Assembly: GCA_900553835.1 (NCBI GenBank)
Contig: USFF01000016.1
Coordinates: forward strand, 1 to 18,554
Reading direction: 5' to 3'
Length of the DNA stretch: 18,554 bases
DNA from: an uncultured Mycoplasmatota bacterium
GTDB lineage: Bacteria; Bacillota_I; Bacilli_A; RF39; UBA660
In this document: in pieces, positions 1 to 7,750 of the stretch
Layout: each line of letters begins with the position of its first letter
Position numbering within the stretch: the first letter of the stretch is position 1
The notes under the pieces: generated by a model
What the model saw: the letters and a program-made list of their open reading frames with translations, nothing else
What the model was told of the DNA's origin: nothing
The model's database searches: none
Program-made: the position numbers and the translations under genes

Positions 1-81
1 AGGGAATTTTTATATAAAATTATTTATATTTATTTGAATTTACTTGAATTTACTTATATTTTATTTTATAATATATATCGG

Positions 82-191
82 AGCGAAGCCTTATTTAATA
101 AGGGAAACGGTAAAAAATAAACGGTAATTTAATTTAGGGCTTATTTTTCATACCCGTGAGGTTGAGGGTTCGATTCCCCCCGTCGCTACCA
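82..191 (+). ncRNA. ssrA: 3' end of a tRNA-like RNA, probably tmRNA
   Basis: The 3' end looks like a tRNA half. It has a T-loop TTCGATT (169-175) flanked by GAGGG/CCCCC (one mismatch), then CGTCGCT, discriminator A and an encoded CCA (189-191). No D-arm or anticodon arm of a normal tRNA lies upstream. Instead AAGCCT (86-91) can pair with GGGCTT (137-142), and ACGG (107-110) with CCGT (154-157). These two helices interlock as an H-type pseudoknot, as found just before the tRNA-like domain of tmRNA. A terminator follows. AGCGA at 82-86 could pair with TCGCT at 183-187, but a 110-nt RNA of that shape is not a known tRNA, so the annotated 5' limit is only where structure becomes visible. The tmRNA reading frame and 5' acceptor strand would lie left of the window. 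A tRNA-gene fragment left by an integrated element is the alternative. Confidence 0.45.
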
Positions 192-232
192 AATTGATAT
201 AAAACTTGAACTTTTATAAATTCAAGAATAAT

Positions 233-261
233 AAAACTAACCATTTCTGGTTAGTTTTTTT
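233..261 (+). terminator. Intrinsic terminator after the tRNA-like RNA (bidirectional)
   Basis: A 10-bp perfect stem AAAACTAACC/GGTTAGTTTT with a six-base loop runs into a T-run (255-261). It ends the RNA at the left edge. Read on the other strand, the stem is followed by TTTTATTATT and can also stop the minus-strand lipoprotein gene. Positions 262-385 hold nothing else recognisable. Confidence 0.8.
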
Positions 262-385
262 GTTCTTTATCTACTTAATTATTCGTTTTAAATTTGTTAT
301 GTCCTCACAAAAATTATAAATACAATGACTAAAATGATATTTATAATATAAATTATTCCTATAATAAATAATTGTCTATAATATT

Positions 386-934
386 TTATTTTGTTTTAAC
401 TTTAGCAAAGTTAATTATTTTTAAACTTTCAATAATTTGTGGTTCTAACTCTTTTATTTCATCTAAAGAATAGTATTCTTTACTAGTATGTCCTTCAACA
501 TAGTCACTTACTTCAGTAAGACAAACTTGATAATTATTTTCTATTAAATATTTGTAATATTCTTTATTATACATTGTATTTATACCATCAGAATAAAAAA
601 TCATGTTTTCATTTGTTAAATCATATAACTCAACATGGCTTCCTAAACCACCTAAAACATTTCTTTTATAATATATATATTCACTTACTTCATATGTTTC
701 TTTATTGAAAAGTAAATATACATTTGCACTGTTATATAGTTGCACTGCTTCACCACTTTGTATTGCATATTTATAATAATCTTCTATATTAGAGTATTCA
801 GAAGAAATAGGGAAAATTTTTGGAACCCCATTTTCATCTTTATTACTAGCACAGCCAGTAGTTCCAAGTATTACCCCTGTCAATCCTAATGCTAATAATC
901 TTTTCTTAATTTTGATTAATTTGTTTTTATCCAT
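386..934 (-). CDS. Putative lipoprotein, function unknown
   Basis: This 182-aa protein has a basic N-terminus (MDKNKLIKIKKR), a hydrophobic stretch and a lipobox-like LGTTGC ending at about residue 29. It is predicted to be exported, cleaved and lipid-anchored at the outer face of the membrane. The mature part is polar and rich in Tyr, Glu and Asn, with no motif I recognise. I chose the ATG at 932-934 rather than an in-frame TTG at 950-952, because AGGGAG lies 8 bases before the ATG and the basic signal-peptide start fits it. It stands alone, separated by 130 bases from the next minus-strand gene, which has its own terminator. Function cannot be assigned. Confidence 0.75.
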   Translation of the reverse strand: MDKNKLIKIKKRLLALGLTGVILGTTGCASNKDENGVPKIFPISSEYSNIEDYYKYAIQSGEAVQLYNSANVYLLFNKETYEVSEYIYYKRNVLGGLGSHVELYDLTNENMIFYSDGINTMYNKEYYKYLIENNYQVCLTEVSDYVEGHTSKEYYSLDEIKELEPQIIESLKIINFAKVKTK

Positions 935-1053
935 AATGCTTCTCCCTAACAAAAATATAATATATATTATAGCAATTTTAATTAATAAATAAATGTTTTT
1001 AACGATATTTAATTATATTTATAAATATTATACTAAACTAAAAACAATTTAAA

Positions 1054-1079
1054 AAAGAATATAGTTATTTATATTCTTT
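1054..1079 (-). terminator. Intrinsic terminator of the SH3-domain gene
   Basis: The stem AAAGAATATA/TATATTCTTT has a six-base loop and, read leftwards, is followed by a run of T. It overlaps the last codons and stop of the SH3-domain gene. Confidence 0.65.
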
Positions 1080-1685
1080 ATAAAAATCTTTTACTAAATA
1101 TTCACTTGGTTTAGTTTCAAATTCAATACTACCAAGCTTTTGAGCTGTTTTACCGACCTCATCTGTAACTGTATAAAGTATCCAGTACTGATCTATTCCT
1201 TCACTTTCTTTTACTTCATGATAAATTTCATAAGTAATTTCAGGTGTTCCTTTATCATCCCATACTTCTAAATTTTCAAAACCAATTGAATTTATATTTT
1301 TGGCTTGATAAGGTAAATAAAGTATTTTAATAGTAGGATTAGATACATCTTCAGGATTATTATATTCGTTTAAATAAGGACTTCCCTTCTTATTAGCAAT
1401 CCATCCATATTTATCTTTATCATATTTTATTTTATACCAAATATAACTTCCATCACTAGTGTTAACATCATAAACTAGATATTTTTCTCCCTTTTTAACT
1501 CTTCCTAAATTATTAGATAATTGTTTACTTTCTTCTCTAATATTTATATATTCGTTAGTTACTTCAACATAAAAATCTTTACTAGGATCTATTTTTTCTG
1601 TCTTATTAAAAACTTTAGTATAAAAATAATATCCTCCTACTGCTATAAAACCTAAAATTAATAATGTAATAATAAATTTCTTCAT
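1065..1685 (-). CDS. Membrane-anchored bacterial SH3-domain protein
   Basis: This 206-aa protein has one N-terminal hydrophobic segment (about residues 5-24) with a short basic start, so it is an exported protein tethered by its N-terminus or a cleaved secreted one. Residues about 41-100 look like a bacterial SH3 domain: the pattern YINIREE...LGRVKKGEKY...WYKIKY...YGWIAN matches the n-RxxP-like turn, the central hydrophobic strand and the closing GWI strand. Such domains usually bind cell-wall peptides or other envelope ligands. The C-terminal half (about 110-206) is not recognised; it has a beta-rich look and may be a second binding module. AAGGAG lies 5 bases before the ATG. It is followed by its own terminator, so it is probably monocistronic. 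Envelope function is inferred. Confidence 0.8.
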   Translation of the reverse strand: MKKFIITLLILGFIAVGGYYFYTKVFNKTEKIDPSKDFYVEVTNEYINIREESKQLSNNLGRVKKGEKYLVYDVNTSDGSYIWYKIKYDKDKYGWIANKKGSPYLNEYNNPEDVSNPTIKILYLPYQAKNINSIGFENLEVWDDKGTPEITYEIYHEVKESEGIDQYWILYTVTDEVGKTAQKLGSIEFETKPSEYLVKDFYKEYK

Positions 1686-1717
1686 AAAAACTCCTTACAC
1701 ATATAATATATCATATT

Positions 1718-2128
1718 TTATTTAAAACTTCTACTTTTACTTGCCATTTTAAAACCTTTTAAATAAAGTTCCATATTATACGGAGTATACTCCATTAAAC
1801 CAGTAGTAATAATTTCATTTAAAATATTTAATTCTTCATCAGTATAAAAGTTTTTAAAGTTTGGCATTTCATCTCCACCATCAAATGTATAGTAATCAGT
1901 AAAAAACTCAAAGTAAGTTAAATCAACTATGTAACTTTTATTATCTTTTTTAAAAATACTAGAATAATGAGTTATGTTTTCTACTTTTTCTTTTTTTAAA
2001 TCTATTTCTATATGCTCATAACCTAAGCTATTTAATATTATAAATAAATCTCTATTAACTATAAAACAATTACTATATAAATTATAATTTTGTTTAATAT
2101 AATTAACTACATCAAAAATATCTTTCAT
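1718..2128 (-). CDS. Small orphan protein with possible Cys-His-Asp triad
   Basis: A 136-aa soluble protein from the ATG at 2126-2128; a GTG three codons earlier is possible, and neither has a clear SD site. I do not recognise the family. Cys21 in NCFIVNRD, His54 in THYSSI and Asp69 in YIVDLTYFEFF are spaced like the Cys-His-Asp of papain-like or transglutaminase-like folds, where the Asp strand commonly reads Y-hydrophobic-hydrophobic-D-L-T. The length is short for an active enzyme of that kind, so it may be a degenerate member or simply a coincidence. It is divergent from the DUF3419 gene, with only 67 bases between them, and 32 bases upstream of the SH3-domain gene in the same direction. 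Confidence 0.6.
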   Translation of the reverse strand: MKDIFDVVNYIKQNYNLYSNCFIVNRDLFIILNSLGYEHIEIDLKKEKVENITHYSSIFKKDNKSYIVDLTYFEFFTDYYTFDGGDEMPNFKNFYTDEELNILNEIITTGLMEYTPYNMELYLKGFKMASKSRSFK

Positions 2129-2195
2129 ACAAATCACATTTATATCTTATCATAAAATATATACTTTTAAAAGGTTTTATGTTATTATATAAGCT

Positions 2196-3071
2196 ATGAA
2201 TGAATTAGAAATGAATTTAAAATTAGTTAAAGATGTAATTGAAGGAAAAACTTATGTACGTTTTATTTATATCTACCCTTTTACTACTGAAAATATTAAA
2301 GGATATATGAGTAATCTAGATTTAAAGGATAAAAGTATTATTACTGTAGGAAGTAGTGCTGATCAAGTTATAAATAGTTTTTTATATGGCTCTAAAGATA
2401 TAACTTTATTTGATATAAATCCTTTTACTAAATATTATTTTGAACTTAAAAAAGCTGGAATACTTTTACTTGAATTTAACTCATTTTATGAATTTTTTTC
2501 TAATAATATAAATTCATTTAATATTAAAACATATAGTTTATTAAGAAATAATCTAAGTAAAGAAACCAAATTATTTTGGGATAGTTTATTTAATAGTTAT
2601 GATAGTTATTTTTTTAGAGATAAACTATTTAGTAAGGATGAAAGGGCTTTAAAAACATTAGTTAAATATAATCCATATATGAATGAAATAAACTACGGTA
2701 CTTTAAAAACCACTATTGATGGTTTAAATCCTGTATTTATAAATACTAGTTTGGATGAAATATCAAAAAAAGTAAATAAAAAATATGATTATATATTTTT
2801 ATCTAATATATCAAGTTATTTAAATCTTTATACTAAAGAAAATATAAGTAAGTTTATAAATACTATTAAAGATTTAACAAATATTTTAAATAAAAGTGGC
2901 TCTATATATCTAGCATATATCTATGATAGAATTAAAAATAAAATAGATGATGATATTTTAACAGATATTTCTTTTATGAATTATATATTTGATAATAAAA
3001 TAACTGAAAGTGCATTTGAAAGTATAAGTTATAAAAATGGAAAAGATGCTGTTCTTATATATAAAAGATAG
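2196..3071 (+). CDS. DUF3419 / BtaA-like aminocarboxypropyltransferase family
   Basis: A 291-aa protein with a Rossmann-like SAM-binding core. ITVGSSADQVINSFL (about residues 49-63) fits the glycine-rich first motif. DINPFTKYYFELKKA (about 73-87) fits the family pattern D-x-N-P-x-Q/T...ELK. A later strand, DYIFLSNISSYLNLYT (about 198-213), matches the family's LSN motif. DUF3419 includes BtaA, which moves the 3-amino-3-carboxypropyl group of SAM onto diacylglycerol in betaine-lipid synthesis. This protein is shorter than typical BtaA, so the acceptor is uncertain. No good SD lies before the ATG, and a TATTAT box sits only about 8 bases upstream, so the mRNA may be nearly leaderless. The next gene, a lipid-type glycosyltransferase, follows after 42 bases, which supports a lipid headgroup role. 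Confidence 0.7.
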   Translation: MNELEMNLKLVKDVIEGKTYVRFIYIYPFTTENIKGYMSNLDLKDKSIITVGSSADQVINSFLYGSKDITLFDINPFTKYYFELKKAGILLLEFNSFYEFFSNNINSFNIKTYSLLRNNLSKETKLFWDSLFNSYDSYFFRDKLFSKDERALKTLVKYNPYMNEINYGTLKTTIDGLNPVFINTSLDEISKKVNKKYDYIFLSNISSYLNLYTKENISKFINTIKDLTNILNKSGSIYLAYIYDRIKNKIDDDILTDISFMNYIFDNKITESAFESISYKNGKDAVLIYKR

Positions 3072-3113
3072 ATATTTTTTAAAATTTGTTTTATAATTAT
3101 AAATGAGGAAGTT

Positions 3114-4214
3114 ATGAAAAAGAAAGTTATAATAAGTTATACAACTTATAGTAGTTCTAGTGAGACTGCAGCTTTATATATTAGTGATATACTTGATAAA
3201 CATAATTATGAAGTAAAACTACTAAATATTACTGAATATTCAACTAAACTAGCCAAATTAAGTAATACTTTATTTAAAGATACTAGTTTAGAGTTTTTAA
3301 ATGGTCTTTTATTTGGACTTATTAATAATAGATATGCAAGTAATAGAAATGAAAAATATGCTTTTCATGCTTTTGATACAGATTTATTAAGAAAGATATT
3401 TAAGAGCTTTAATCCAGATTTAGTAGTATCAACACACTTTTATTCTAGTTATATAGCAACATATTATAATAAAATCAATATAATTAATAGTAAGGTAATT
3501 ACATTAATAACAGATTATACTAACCATCAATTTTGGCTTGCTAATAAAGATGAAGTTGATGCCTATATAGTACATAATGATATTATTAAGAATGAACTAA
3601 TTAAAAAGAAAGTTAATCCTAAAAAGATTTATTCATATGGAATTCCTCTTAGAGAAGAGAAAATTCTTAATAAGAAAGAAGATACACTAAAGAACTATAG
3701 TTTAAGTGGTAAAAAACCTATATATTTATTTTTAGCAAATGATAATAGTTATGAGCATATTAAACTATTAATAAAGAAAAAATTTAATATAGATATTATA
3801 TTAATATGTGGAAAAAATAATGAACTTAAAAATAAATGTGAAGAATTTGTTCATAATCATAATATAAAAAATACTTTAGTACTTGGACATGCAAAAGATA
3901 TTTATAATTTAATAAATATTAGTACTATGATTATTACTAAACCTGGAAGTGCAGCTATAAATGATTTGTCACAGATGCAAAAACCTGTAATATTATTAAG
4001 TCCTCAAAATAGTTTAGAAAGTTTTAATAAAAGATATATGAAAAAAAATCATATGGCATTAGTAACTACTACTCCAAGAAGTTTAGTTAGAAAGGTTAAA
4101 TTAAGTTTAAATTATCCATTTATTATAAGGGCTATGAAAAATAAAATAATAAAACATAGTGAAATAGATAGTACTTCTAAAATATTAGATTTAATAAAAG
4201 AATTAACAAGGTAA
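3114..4214 (+). CDS. GT28 / MGDG-synthase-like lipid glycosyltransferase
   Basis: A 366-aa cytoplasmic or peripheral membrane glycosyltransferase of the two-domain GT-B fold. The start KKVIISYTTYSSSSETAAL replaces the usual glycine-rich N-terminal acceptor loop of MGDG synthase/UgtP proteins. The middle LITDYTNHQFW and YIVHN, followed by IYSYGIPLR (about residues 178-186), match the linker of this family. IITKPGSAAINDLSQMQKPVIL (from about residue 273) matches the nucleotide-sugar site, usually KPGGLTxxE; here the second Gly is Ser and the acidic residue is Asp. The likely reaction is transfer of a hexose from a UDP-sugar to diacylglycerol or a related lipid. GAGGAA lies 5 bases before the ATG. 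It is probably cotranscribed with the DUF3419 gene. MurG is less likely because of the N-terminal domain and context. Confidence 0.8.
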   Translation: MKKKVIISYTTYSSSSETAALYISDILDKHNYEVKLLNITEYSTKLAKLSNTLFKDTSLEFLNGLLFGLINNRYASNRNEKYAFHAFDTDLLRKIFKSFNPDLVVSTHFYSSYIATYYNKINIINSKVITLITDYTNHQFWLANKDEVDAYIVHNDIIKNELIKKKVNPKKIYSYGIPLREEKILNKKEDTLKNYSLSGKKPIYLFLANDNSYEHIKLLIKKKFNIDIILICGKNNELKNKCEEFVHNHNIKNTLVLGHAKDIYNLINISTMIITKPGSAAINDLSQMQKPVILLSPQNSLESFNKRYMKKNHMALVTTTPRSLVRKVKLSLNYPFIIRAMKNKIIKHSEIDSTSKILDLIKELTR

Positions 4215-4227
4215 TTTCTTACCTTGT
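4206..4227. terminator. Bidirectional terminator between convergent genes
   Basis: ACAAGGTAA/TTACCTTGT is a 9-bp perfect stem with a four-base loop and T-rich flanks on both sides. It includes the stop codon of the glycosyltransferase and abuts the stop of the convergent CofE-like gene. Confidence 0.75.
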
Positions 4228-4228
4228 T

Positions 4229-5413
4229 TTAATCTGCATAATTTTTAAAATAATTTTTAATTAGTACTATTGGAGTACCTTTATCTCCACTTCCACTTGT
4301 TAAATCAGATAAAGAACCTAATAAATCAGTATATCTTCTAGGTGTAGTTCCTTGACTACTAATAGTGCCTTTTAAATCATTATCTTTTTTTCTAATTTCT
4401 TCTCTAATTTTGTTGTTTAGCTCTTCTCCTTTTAAATCGGAATATTTATTATCAGATAAATATTTAAGTTTAATTTCATTAGGAGAACCTTCTAAACCAC
4501 TAGTATAGTATGGGCTTACCACTGGGTCTGCTAGTTCCCATATTTTACCTACTGGATCTTTAAATGCACCATCTCCATAAATCATTACTTCTATATCTTT
4601 ACCAGTTCTTTCTTTGAACATATCTTTTATAGAGTAAACAAAGTCTTCACATTCGTTTGGAAATAGTTTTACTTTTTGGTCAGTAGATCTATTACTTCCA
4701 AGTAATCCATATTTTTTATTATAGCCACTACCGCGTACACTTTCTGTTAGCAAGTCATCTAATCCAATTACTTTAGCACCTTTATTTTTTAGTAACTCTT
4801 TAGTTTCTTTTCTAGTATGAATATCCGCGCATAAGACATCATTAGTATATTTGAGTATTGCTTCAGGATCATTTGAAAAAATAAATTCTACTTGGCAATT
4901 TTCTTTTTTACATAAATCTCTATAAAAATCCACCATATTTACCCCAGTAAATACATGTTTAAAATCTCCAAATTTTTTAGTGTATTCTTGTTCACTCATA
5001 ATATAATTATTAAGAGGGATTTTTTCTTCTCTTAATCTATCTTTATCAAGAATATCATTACCTACTTCATCAGATGGATAACTTAGTAACATAGTAATTT
5101 TCTTAGTACTTCTAGCAAAAGCAGTTAAAAGAACAGCAAATCTATTTCTACTTAAAATAGGATAAACTATTCCTAAATGCTCTGTATTCATTTTGTTTTT
5201 TATATCTACTACAATATCATCAACTGTGCAGTAATTACCCATACTGATACCTACTACTGCTTCAGTAATAGCAACTACATCTTTATTTTCTAAACTTAGA
5301 TTAAGTTCTTTACATGCATCTAAGACACTGTTTACAGTTATTTCTTTTAGATTGTCTCCCTCTTTAATAACTGGAGTTTTAACTCCAATACTTATAGTTC
5401 CAACGTTTTTCAT
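4229..5413 (-). CDS. CofE-like (F420-0:gamma-glutamyl ligase superfamily) protein
   Basis: A 394-aa cytoplasmic protein of the CofE-like superfamily. The N-terminal part has the conserved strand DVVAITEAVVGISMGN (about residues 44-59), equivalent to the DxxVIxxKVVSxAEG strand. The C-terminal part carries VMIYGDGAFKDPVGKIWELADP and the following SGLEGSPNE, which recur in the long Firmicutes version of the family. True CofE adds glutamates to the F420 precursor. F420 is not expected in this kind of organism and no other F420 genes are visible, so this version probably joins an amino acid to another substrate. A strong AAGGAGG lies 6 bases before the ATG, with a TATAAT box upstream (5434-5439). 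The substrate is unknown. Confidence 0.75.
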   Translation of the reverse strand: MKNVGTISIGVKTPVIKEGDNLKEITVNSVLDACKELNLSLENKDVVAITEAVVGISMGNYCTVDDIVVDIKNKMNTEHLGIVYPILSRNRFAVLLTAFARSTKKITMLLSYPSDEVGNDILDKDRLREEKIPLNNYIMSEQEYTKKFGDFKHVFTGVNMVDFYRDLCKKENCQVEFIFSNDPEAILKYTNDVLCADIHTRKETKELLKNKGAKVIGLDDLLTESVRGSGYNKKYGLLGSNRSTDQKVKLFPNECEDFVYSIKDMFKERTGKDIEVMIYGDGAFKDPVGKIWELADPVVSPYYTSGLEGSPNEIKLKYLSDNKYSDLKGEELNNKIREEIRKKDNDLKGTISSQGTTPRRYTDLLGSLSDLTSGSGDKGTPIVLIKNYFKNYAD

Positions 5414-5433
5414 ATATCCTCCTTATATTATTA

Positions 5434-5462
5434 ATTATATCAAAATGTAAATAATAATTGAA
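5434..5462 (-). promoter_or_regulatory. Likely promoter of the CofE-like gene
   Basis: Reading leftwards, TATAAT (5434-5439) is preceded by a 17-base spacer and a poor -35 (TTCAAT). It sits about 20 bases before the ATG. The -10 is perfect and the -35 weak. Confidence 0.45.
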
Positions 5463-5467
5463 TAATA

Positions 5468-5497
5468 GTTTACATTAATTAATATATTAATGTAAAC
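5468..5497 (-). terminator. Hairpin at the end of the 106-aa orphan gene
   Basis: GTTTACATTAAT/ATTAATGTAAAC is a 12-bp perfect stem with a six-base loop. It includes the stop codon of the orphan gene. The T-run on the minus strand is poor (TATTATT), so it may be a 3' stability hairpin as much as a terminator. Confidence 0.5.
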
Positions 5498-5807
5498 ATT
5501 TTGTTTTAGTTTGTTCATAACTGTTACTTCTAATAACTTTTTTTAAATCATTTATAATTCTTTCTCTGGGTAAAAAAGCCTTTACTAAGATAGAAAGCTT
5601 ACTATAGAACTCATTGAAACTATTACTTTTATTTAACATAAGGTTTATACCATCTTTAAAATCTATATCATAAAAATTAGAAACAAGATTATAAAACTCT
5701 TCTCCTTGTAATAAATTATATTCTTCTATTAATCTTGACCACTCTTCTAAAGTTAATTTTAAATCATCATAATTTATACACTTTATCTCTTTAACTCTTA
5801 CTTCCAT
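5487..5807 (-). CDS. Hypothetical protein, 106 aa
   Basis: A small soluble, mostly helical-looking protein with alternating Leu/Ile and Glu/Lys. It has no signal peptide or membrane segment. It ends with a Cys-Leu-His tail after a basic stretch (DLKKVIRSNSYEQTK). I do not recognise the family. A clear GAGGTG SD lies 4 bases before the ATG, and the gene has its own 3' hairpin. This supports a real, separately expressed gene. It lies between the tRNA-Glu terminator and the CofE-like gene on the same strand. The upstream 130 bases (5810-5934) are plain AT-rich sequence. Confidence 0.6.
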   Translation of the reverse strand: MEVRVKEIKCINYDDLKLTLEEWSRLIEEYNLLQGEEFYNLVSNFYDIDFKDGINLMLNKSNSFNEFYSKLSILVKAFLPRERIINDLKKVIRSNSYEQTKTKCLH

Positions 5808-5934
5808 AAAACACCTCTATTTTTAGCATCAATATATTAAATATACTATAAATTTAAAAATAAGTAAATGTTTATTTAATAAAGTTTACAAGTTGGATTT
5901 AAACAAAAACGCTTTATTTTTTAGTATAATAAAA

Positions 5935-5950
5935 CCCCGTAAAAACGGGG
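5935..5950 (-). terminator. Terminator of the gltX-tRNA-Glu transcript
   Basis: A GC-rich 6-bp stem (CCCCGT/ACGGGG) with a four-base loop is followed leftwards by TTTTATT. It lies 13 bases past the tRNA 3' end. It is one of the few GC-rich stems in this region, as expected for an intrinsic terminator. Confidence 0.85.
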
Positions 5951-5963
5951 ATTAGCATTCAAA

Positions 5964-6039
5964 TGGTGACCTGTACGGGATTTGAACCCGTGAATGCAAG
6001 CTTGAGAGGCTTGTGTGTTAACCATTTCACCAACAGGCC
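5964..6039 (-). tRNA. tRNA-Glu (anticodon CUC)
   Basis: A complete 76-nt cloverleaf with an encoded CCA. The acceptor is GGCCTGT/ACAGGTC (one G-T pair) with discriminator A. The anticodon stem is CAAGC/GCTTG and the loop CTCTCAA gives anticodon CUC (codon GAG). The T-arm is ACGGG-TTCAAAT-CCCGT. U11-A24, a glutamate identity pair known from E. coli, is present. It lies 42 bases downstream of gltX on the same strand, with the only good terminator after the tRNA, so synthetase and cognate tRNA are probably cotranscribed. A CUC tRNA is less common than UUC in so AT-rich a genome; a UUC copy is presumably elsewhere. Confidence 0.95.
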
Positions 6040-6043
6040 ATGT

Positions 6044-6068
6044 ACGCATATAATTTTATCATATGCGT
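6044..6068 (-). other. Hairpin between gltX and tRNA-Glu
   Basis: ACGCATAT/ATATGCGT is an 8-bp stem with a nine-base loop, just 5' of the mature tRNA on the minus strand. There is no T-run after it, so it is not a good terminator. It may mark a processing site in the joint gltX-tRNA transcript. Confidence 0.4.
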
Positions 6069-6081
6069 TTAGTTTTTACAA

Positions 6082-7707
6082 TTAAAAATTGTTAATTCTT
6101 TCTTTTATTCTTTCTTTTCCTAAAAGTTTTAATATTTCATATAAGTCTGGAGTATTAGTTCTGTTAGTAACTGCTACTCTAATAACTTCACATACCTGAG
6201 CAACTGAACCTTTATAATTTTCTGGATTTTTCTTATAATCTTTAGTTTCACTAGCAAAGCCAAATAAAGGACACATTTCTTTTATTTTATTAAACCAAGT
6301 CTGTTTGTCATCATTTTCATCATAAACATTATTTATGTAGTACTCAAGTAATTCTTTAGAATAGAATTCTTTTCTTTCAAATGTTTTTTCCTCTATGTTA
6401 AATAATTCATCATACATATATCCGACTTCTCTTTTAACAGCACTAAAGGATTCAATATCTTTTCTAGGTCTTTCTACTTCCCTTTCAATATTAAGAATAT
6501 TTATTGTATATTCTTTATATTTATTAATTAAAGTATTGAAATCTTTATCATAAACTTTAGACCAATTATCTAAACCTTCAAATACTTCTTTAGCTTTTAA
6601 GTTTTTAATATATTCTCTAGAAATACTTATTAGTTTTTCTAAATCAAAAAGTGAACCACTAGTACTCATTTTATCAAAAGTAAAGTTAAATTCTTTATAG
6701 GATTTGTCTTGATTTTGTAAATACCACTCTTCAAAATTTGAATTAAGTAGCGTTGCAAAGTAAAGTTTAATAGCCTCTACTGGTACACCTTTTTCATGAT
6801 AGAATGAAACAGCTGCTTCAGGGTCTTTTCTTTTACTTAGTTTTCTTATGTTTCCATCTTCTTTTTTATTTATAGGTAAAATATGTGCAAACTTAGGCTT
6901 TTCAAAACCACAAGCATCCCATAATTCAACATGGAAAGGTACTGAACTTATGTAAGAGTCATCTCTAGTTACTATAGTTACTCTCATAAAGTGATCATCA
7001 CATACATGTGCGAAAGCATAAGGAGGTACTCCGTCTGACTTAATTAATACTTGGTCAATATCATTTTCTGGAAGGTCTATATTACCTTTAATTAAATCAT
7101 TAAATATAAATCTTTTATTAAAATCTCCTAAACTTTTTAAACGTAAAGTCCATTCATCACCATTTTCTAAATGTTTTTTTACTTCATCCAAGCTTAAATT
7201 TCTACATTTAGCATAATGGCCATAATAACCTATTCTATCTTTCTTTTCTTCTTGTTCCTTTCTCATATTATTTAAATCTTCTTCAGAACAAAAACAAGGA
7301 TATGCTCTTCCAATACTAACTAAATATTTAGCAACTGTATGATAAATATTTATTCTTTCTCTTTGTACATAAGGACCATAATTGCCTCCCTTAATAGGGT
7401 CTTCATCAACTATTAAATTAAATTCTTTAAAGTCATCAATTATATATTTAATACCATCATCAATAGTTCTTTTTAAATCTGTATCTTCTATTCTTAAAAG
7501 AAATAACCCATTACTTTGATGAGCAAATGTTTCGGGTACAAAAGACGCGAATAAATTACCCATATGCATTCTACCAGTAGGACTAGGTGCAAAACGCAAA
7601 ACTTCTGCTCCTTCAGGTAGATTTCTTTTAGGATACTTTTTTTCTAAATCTTCTATTGTTAAATTTACATCAGGGTAAAGTAAATCAGCAAGTTCTTTAT
7701 AATTCAT
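6082..7707 (-). CDS. gltX: Glutamyl-tRNA synthetase
   Basis: A class I synthetase that charges tRNA-Glu (or tRNA-Gln, if this organism uses transamidation) with glutamate in the cytoplasm. RFAPSPTGRMHMGN (residues 38-51) holds the HIGH-type ATP motif as HMGN. NIRKLSKRKD (about 285-294) is the KMSKS-type loop in its usual GluRS form KLSKR. A CxC (CFC, about residue 138) and a later YAKC give the zinc-site pattern of the family. At 541 aa it is longer than classical GluRS (about 480), mostly through a 35-residue N-terminal lead and a long helical anticodon-binding region, as in one clostridial subgroup. GGAGG lies 8 bases before the ATG. The tRNA-Glu gene follows on the same transcript; a small membrane protein gene lies 43 bases upstream. 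Confidence 0.97.
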   Translation of the reverse strand: MNYKELADLLYPDVNLTIEDLEKKYPKRNLPEGAEVLRFAPSPTGRMHMGNLFASFVPETFAHQSNGLFLLRIEDTDLKRTIDDGIKYIIDDFKEFNLIVDEDPIKGGNYGPYVQRERINIYHTVAKYLVSIGRAYPCFCSEEDLNNMRKEQEEKKDRIGYYGHYAKCRNLSLDEVKKHLENGDEWTLRLKSLGDFNKRFIFNDLIKGNIDLPENDIDQVLIKSDGVPPYAFAHVCDDHFMRVTIVTRDDSYISSVPFHVELWDACGFEKPKFAHILPINKKEDGNIRKLSKRKDPEAAVSFYHEKGVPVEAIKLYFATLLNSNFEEWYLQNQDKSYKEFNFTFDKMSTSGSLFDLEKLISISREYIKNLKAKEVFEGLDNWSKVYDKDFNTLINKYKEYTINILNIEREVERPRKDIESFSAVKREVGYMYDELFNIEEKTFERKEFYSKELLEYYINNVYDENDDKQTWFNKIKEMCPLFGFASETKDYKKNPENYKGSVAQVCEVIRVAVTNRTNTPDLYEILKLLGKERIKERINNF

Positions 7708-7750
7708 TTTAATTCCTCCAATATATTTAATTATAGTTTAAAACACTATA

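Noticed and set aside
28..60. Repeated TTGAATTTAC-like words at the left edge as a possible repeat array
   Set aside because: Only two short imperfect copies in AT-rich sequence; no spacer pattern, so not a CRISPR or defined repeat.
7708..7750. T-box or other riboswitch before gltX
   Set aside because: Only 43 bases between genes, with no specifier loop, antiterminator or T-box core sequence.
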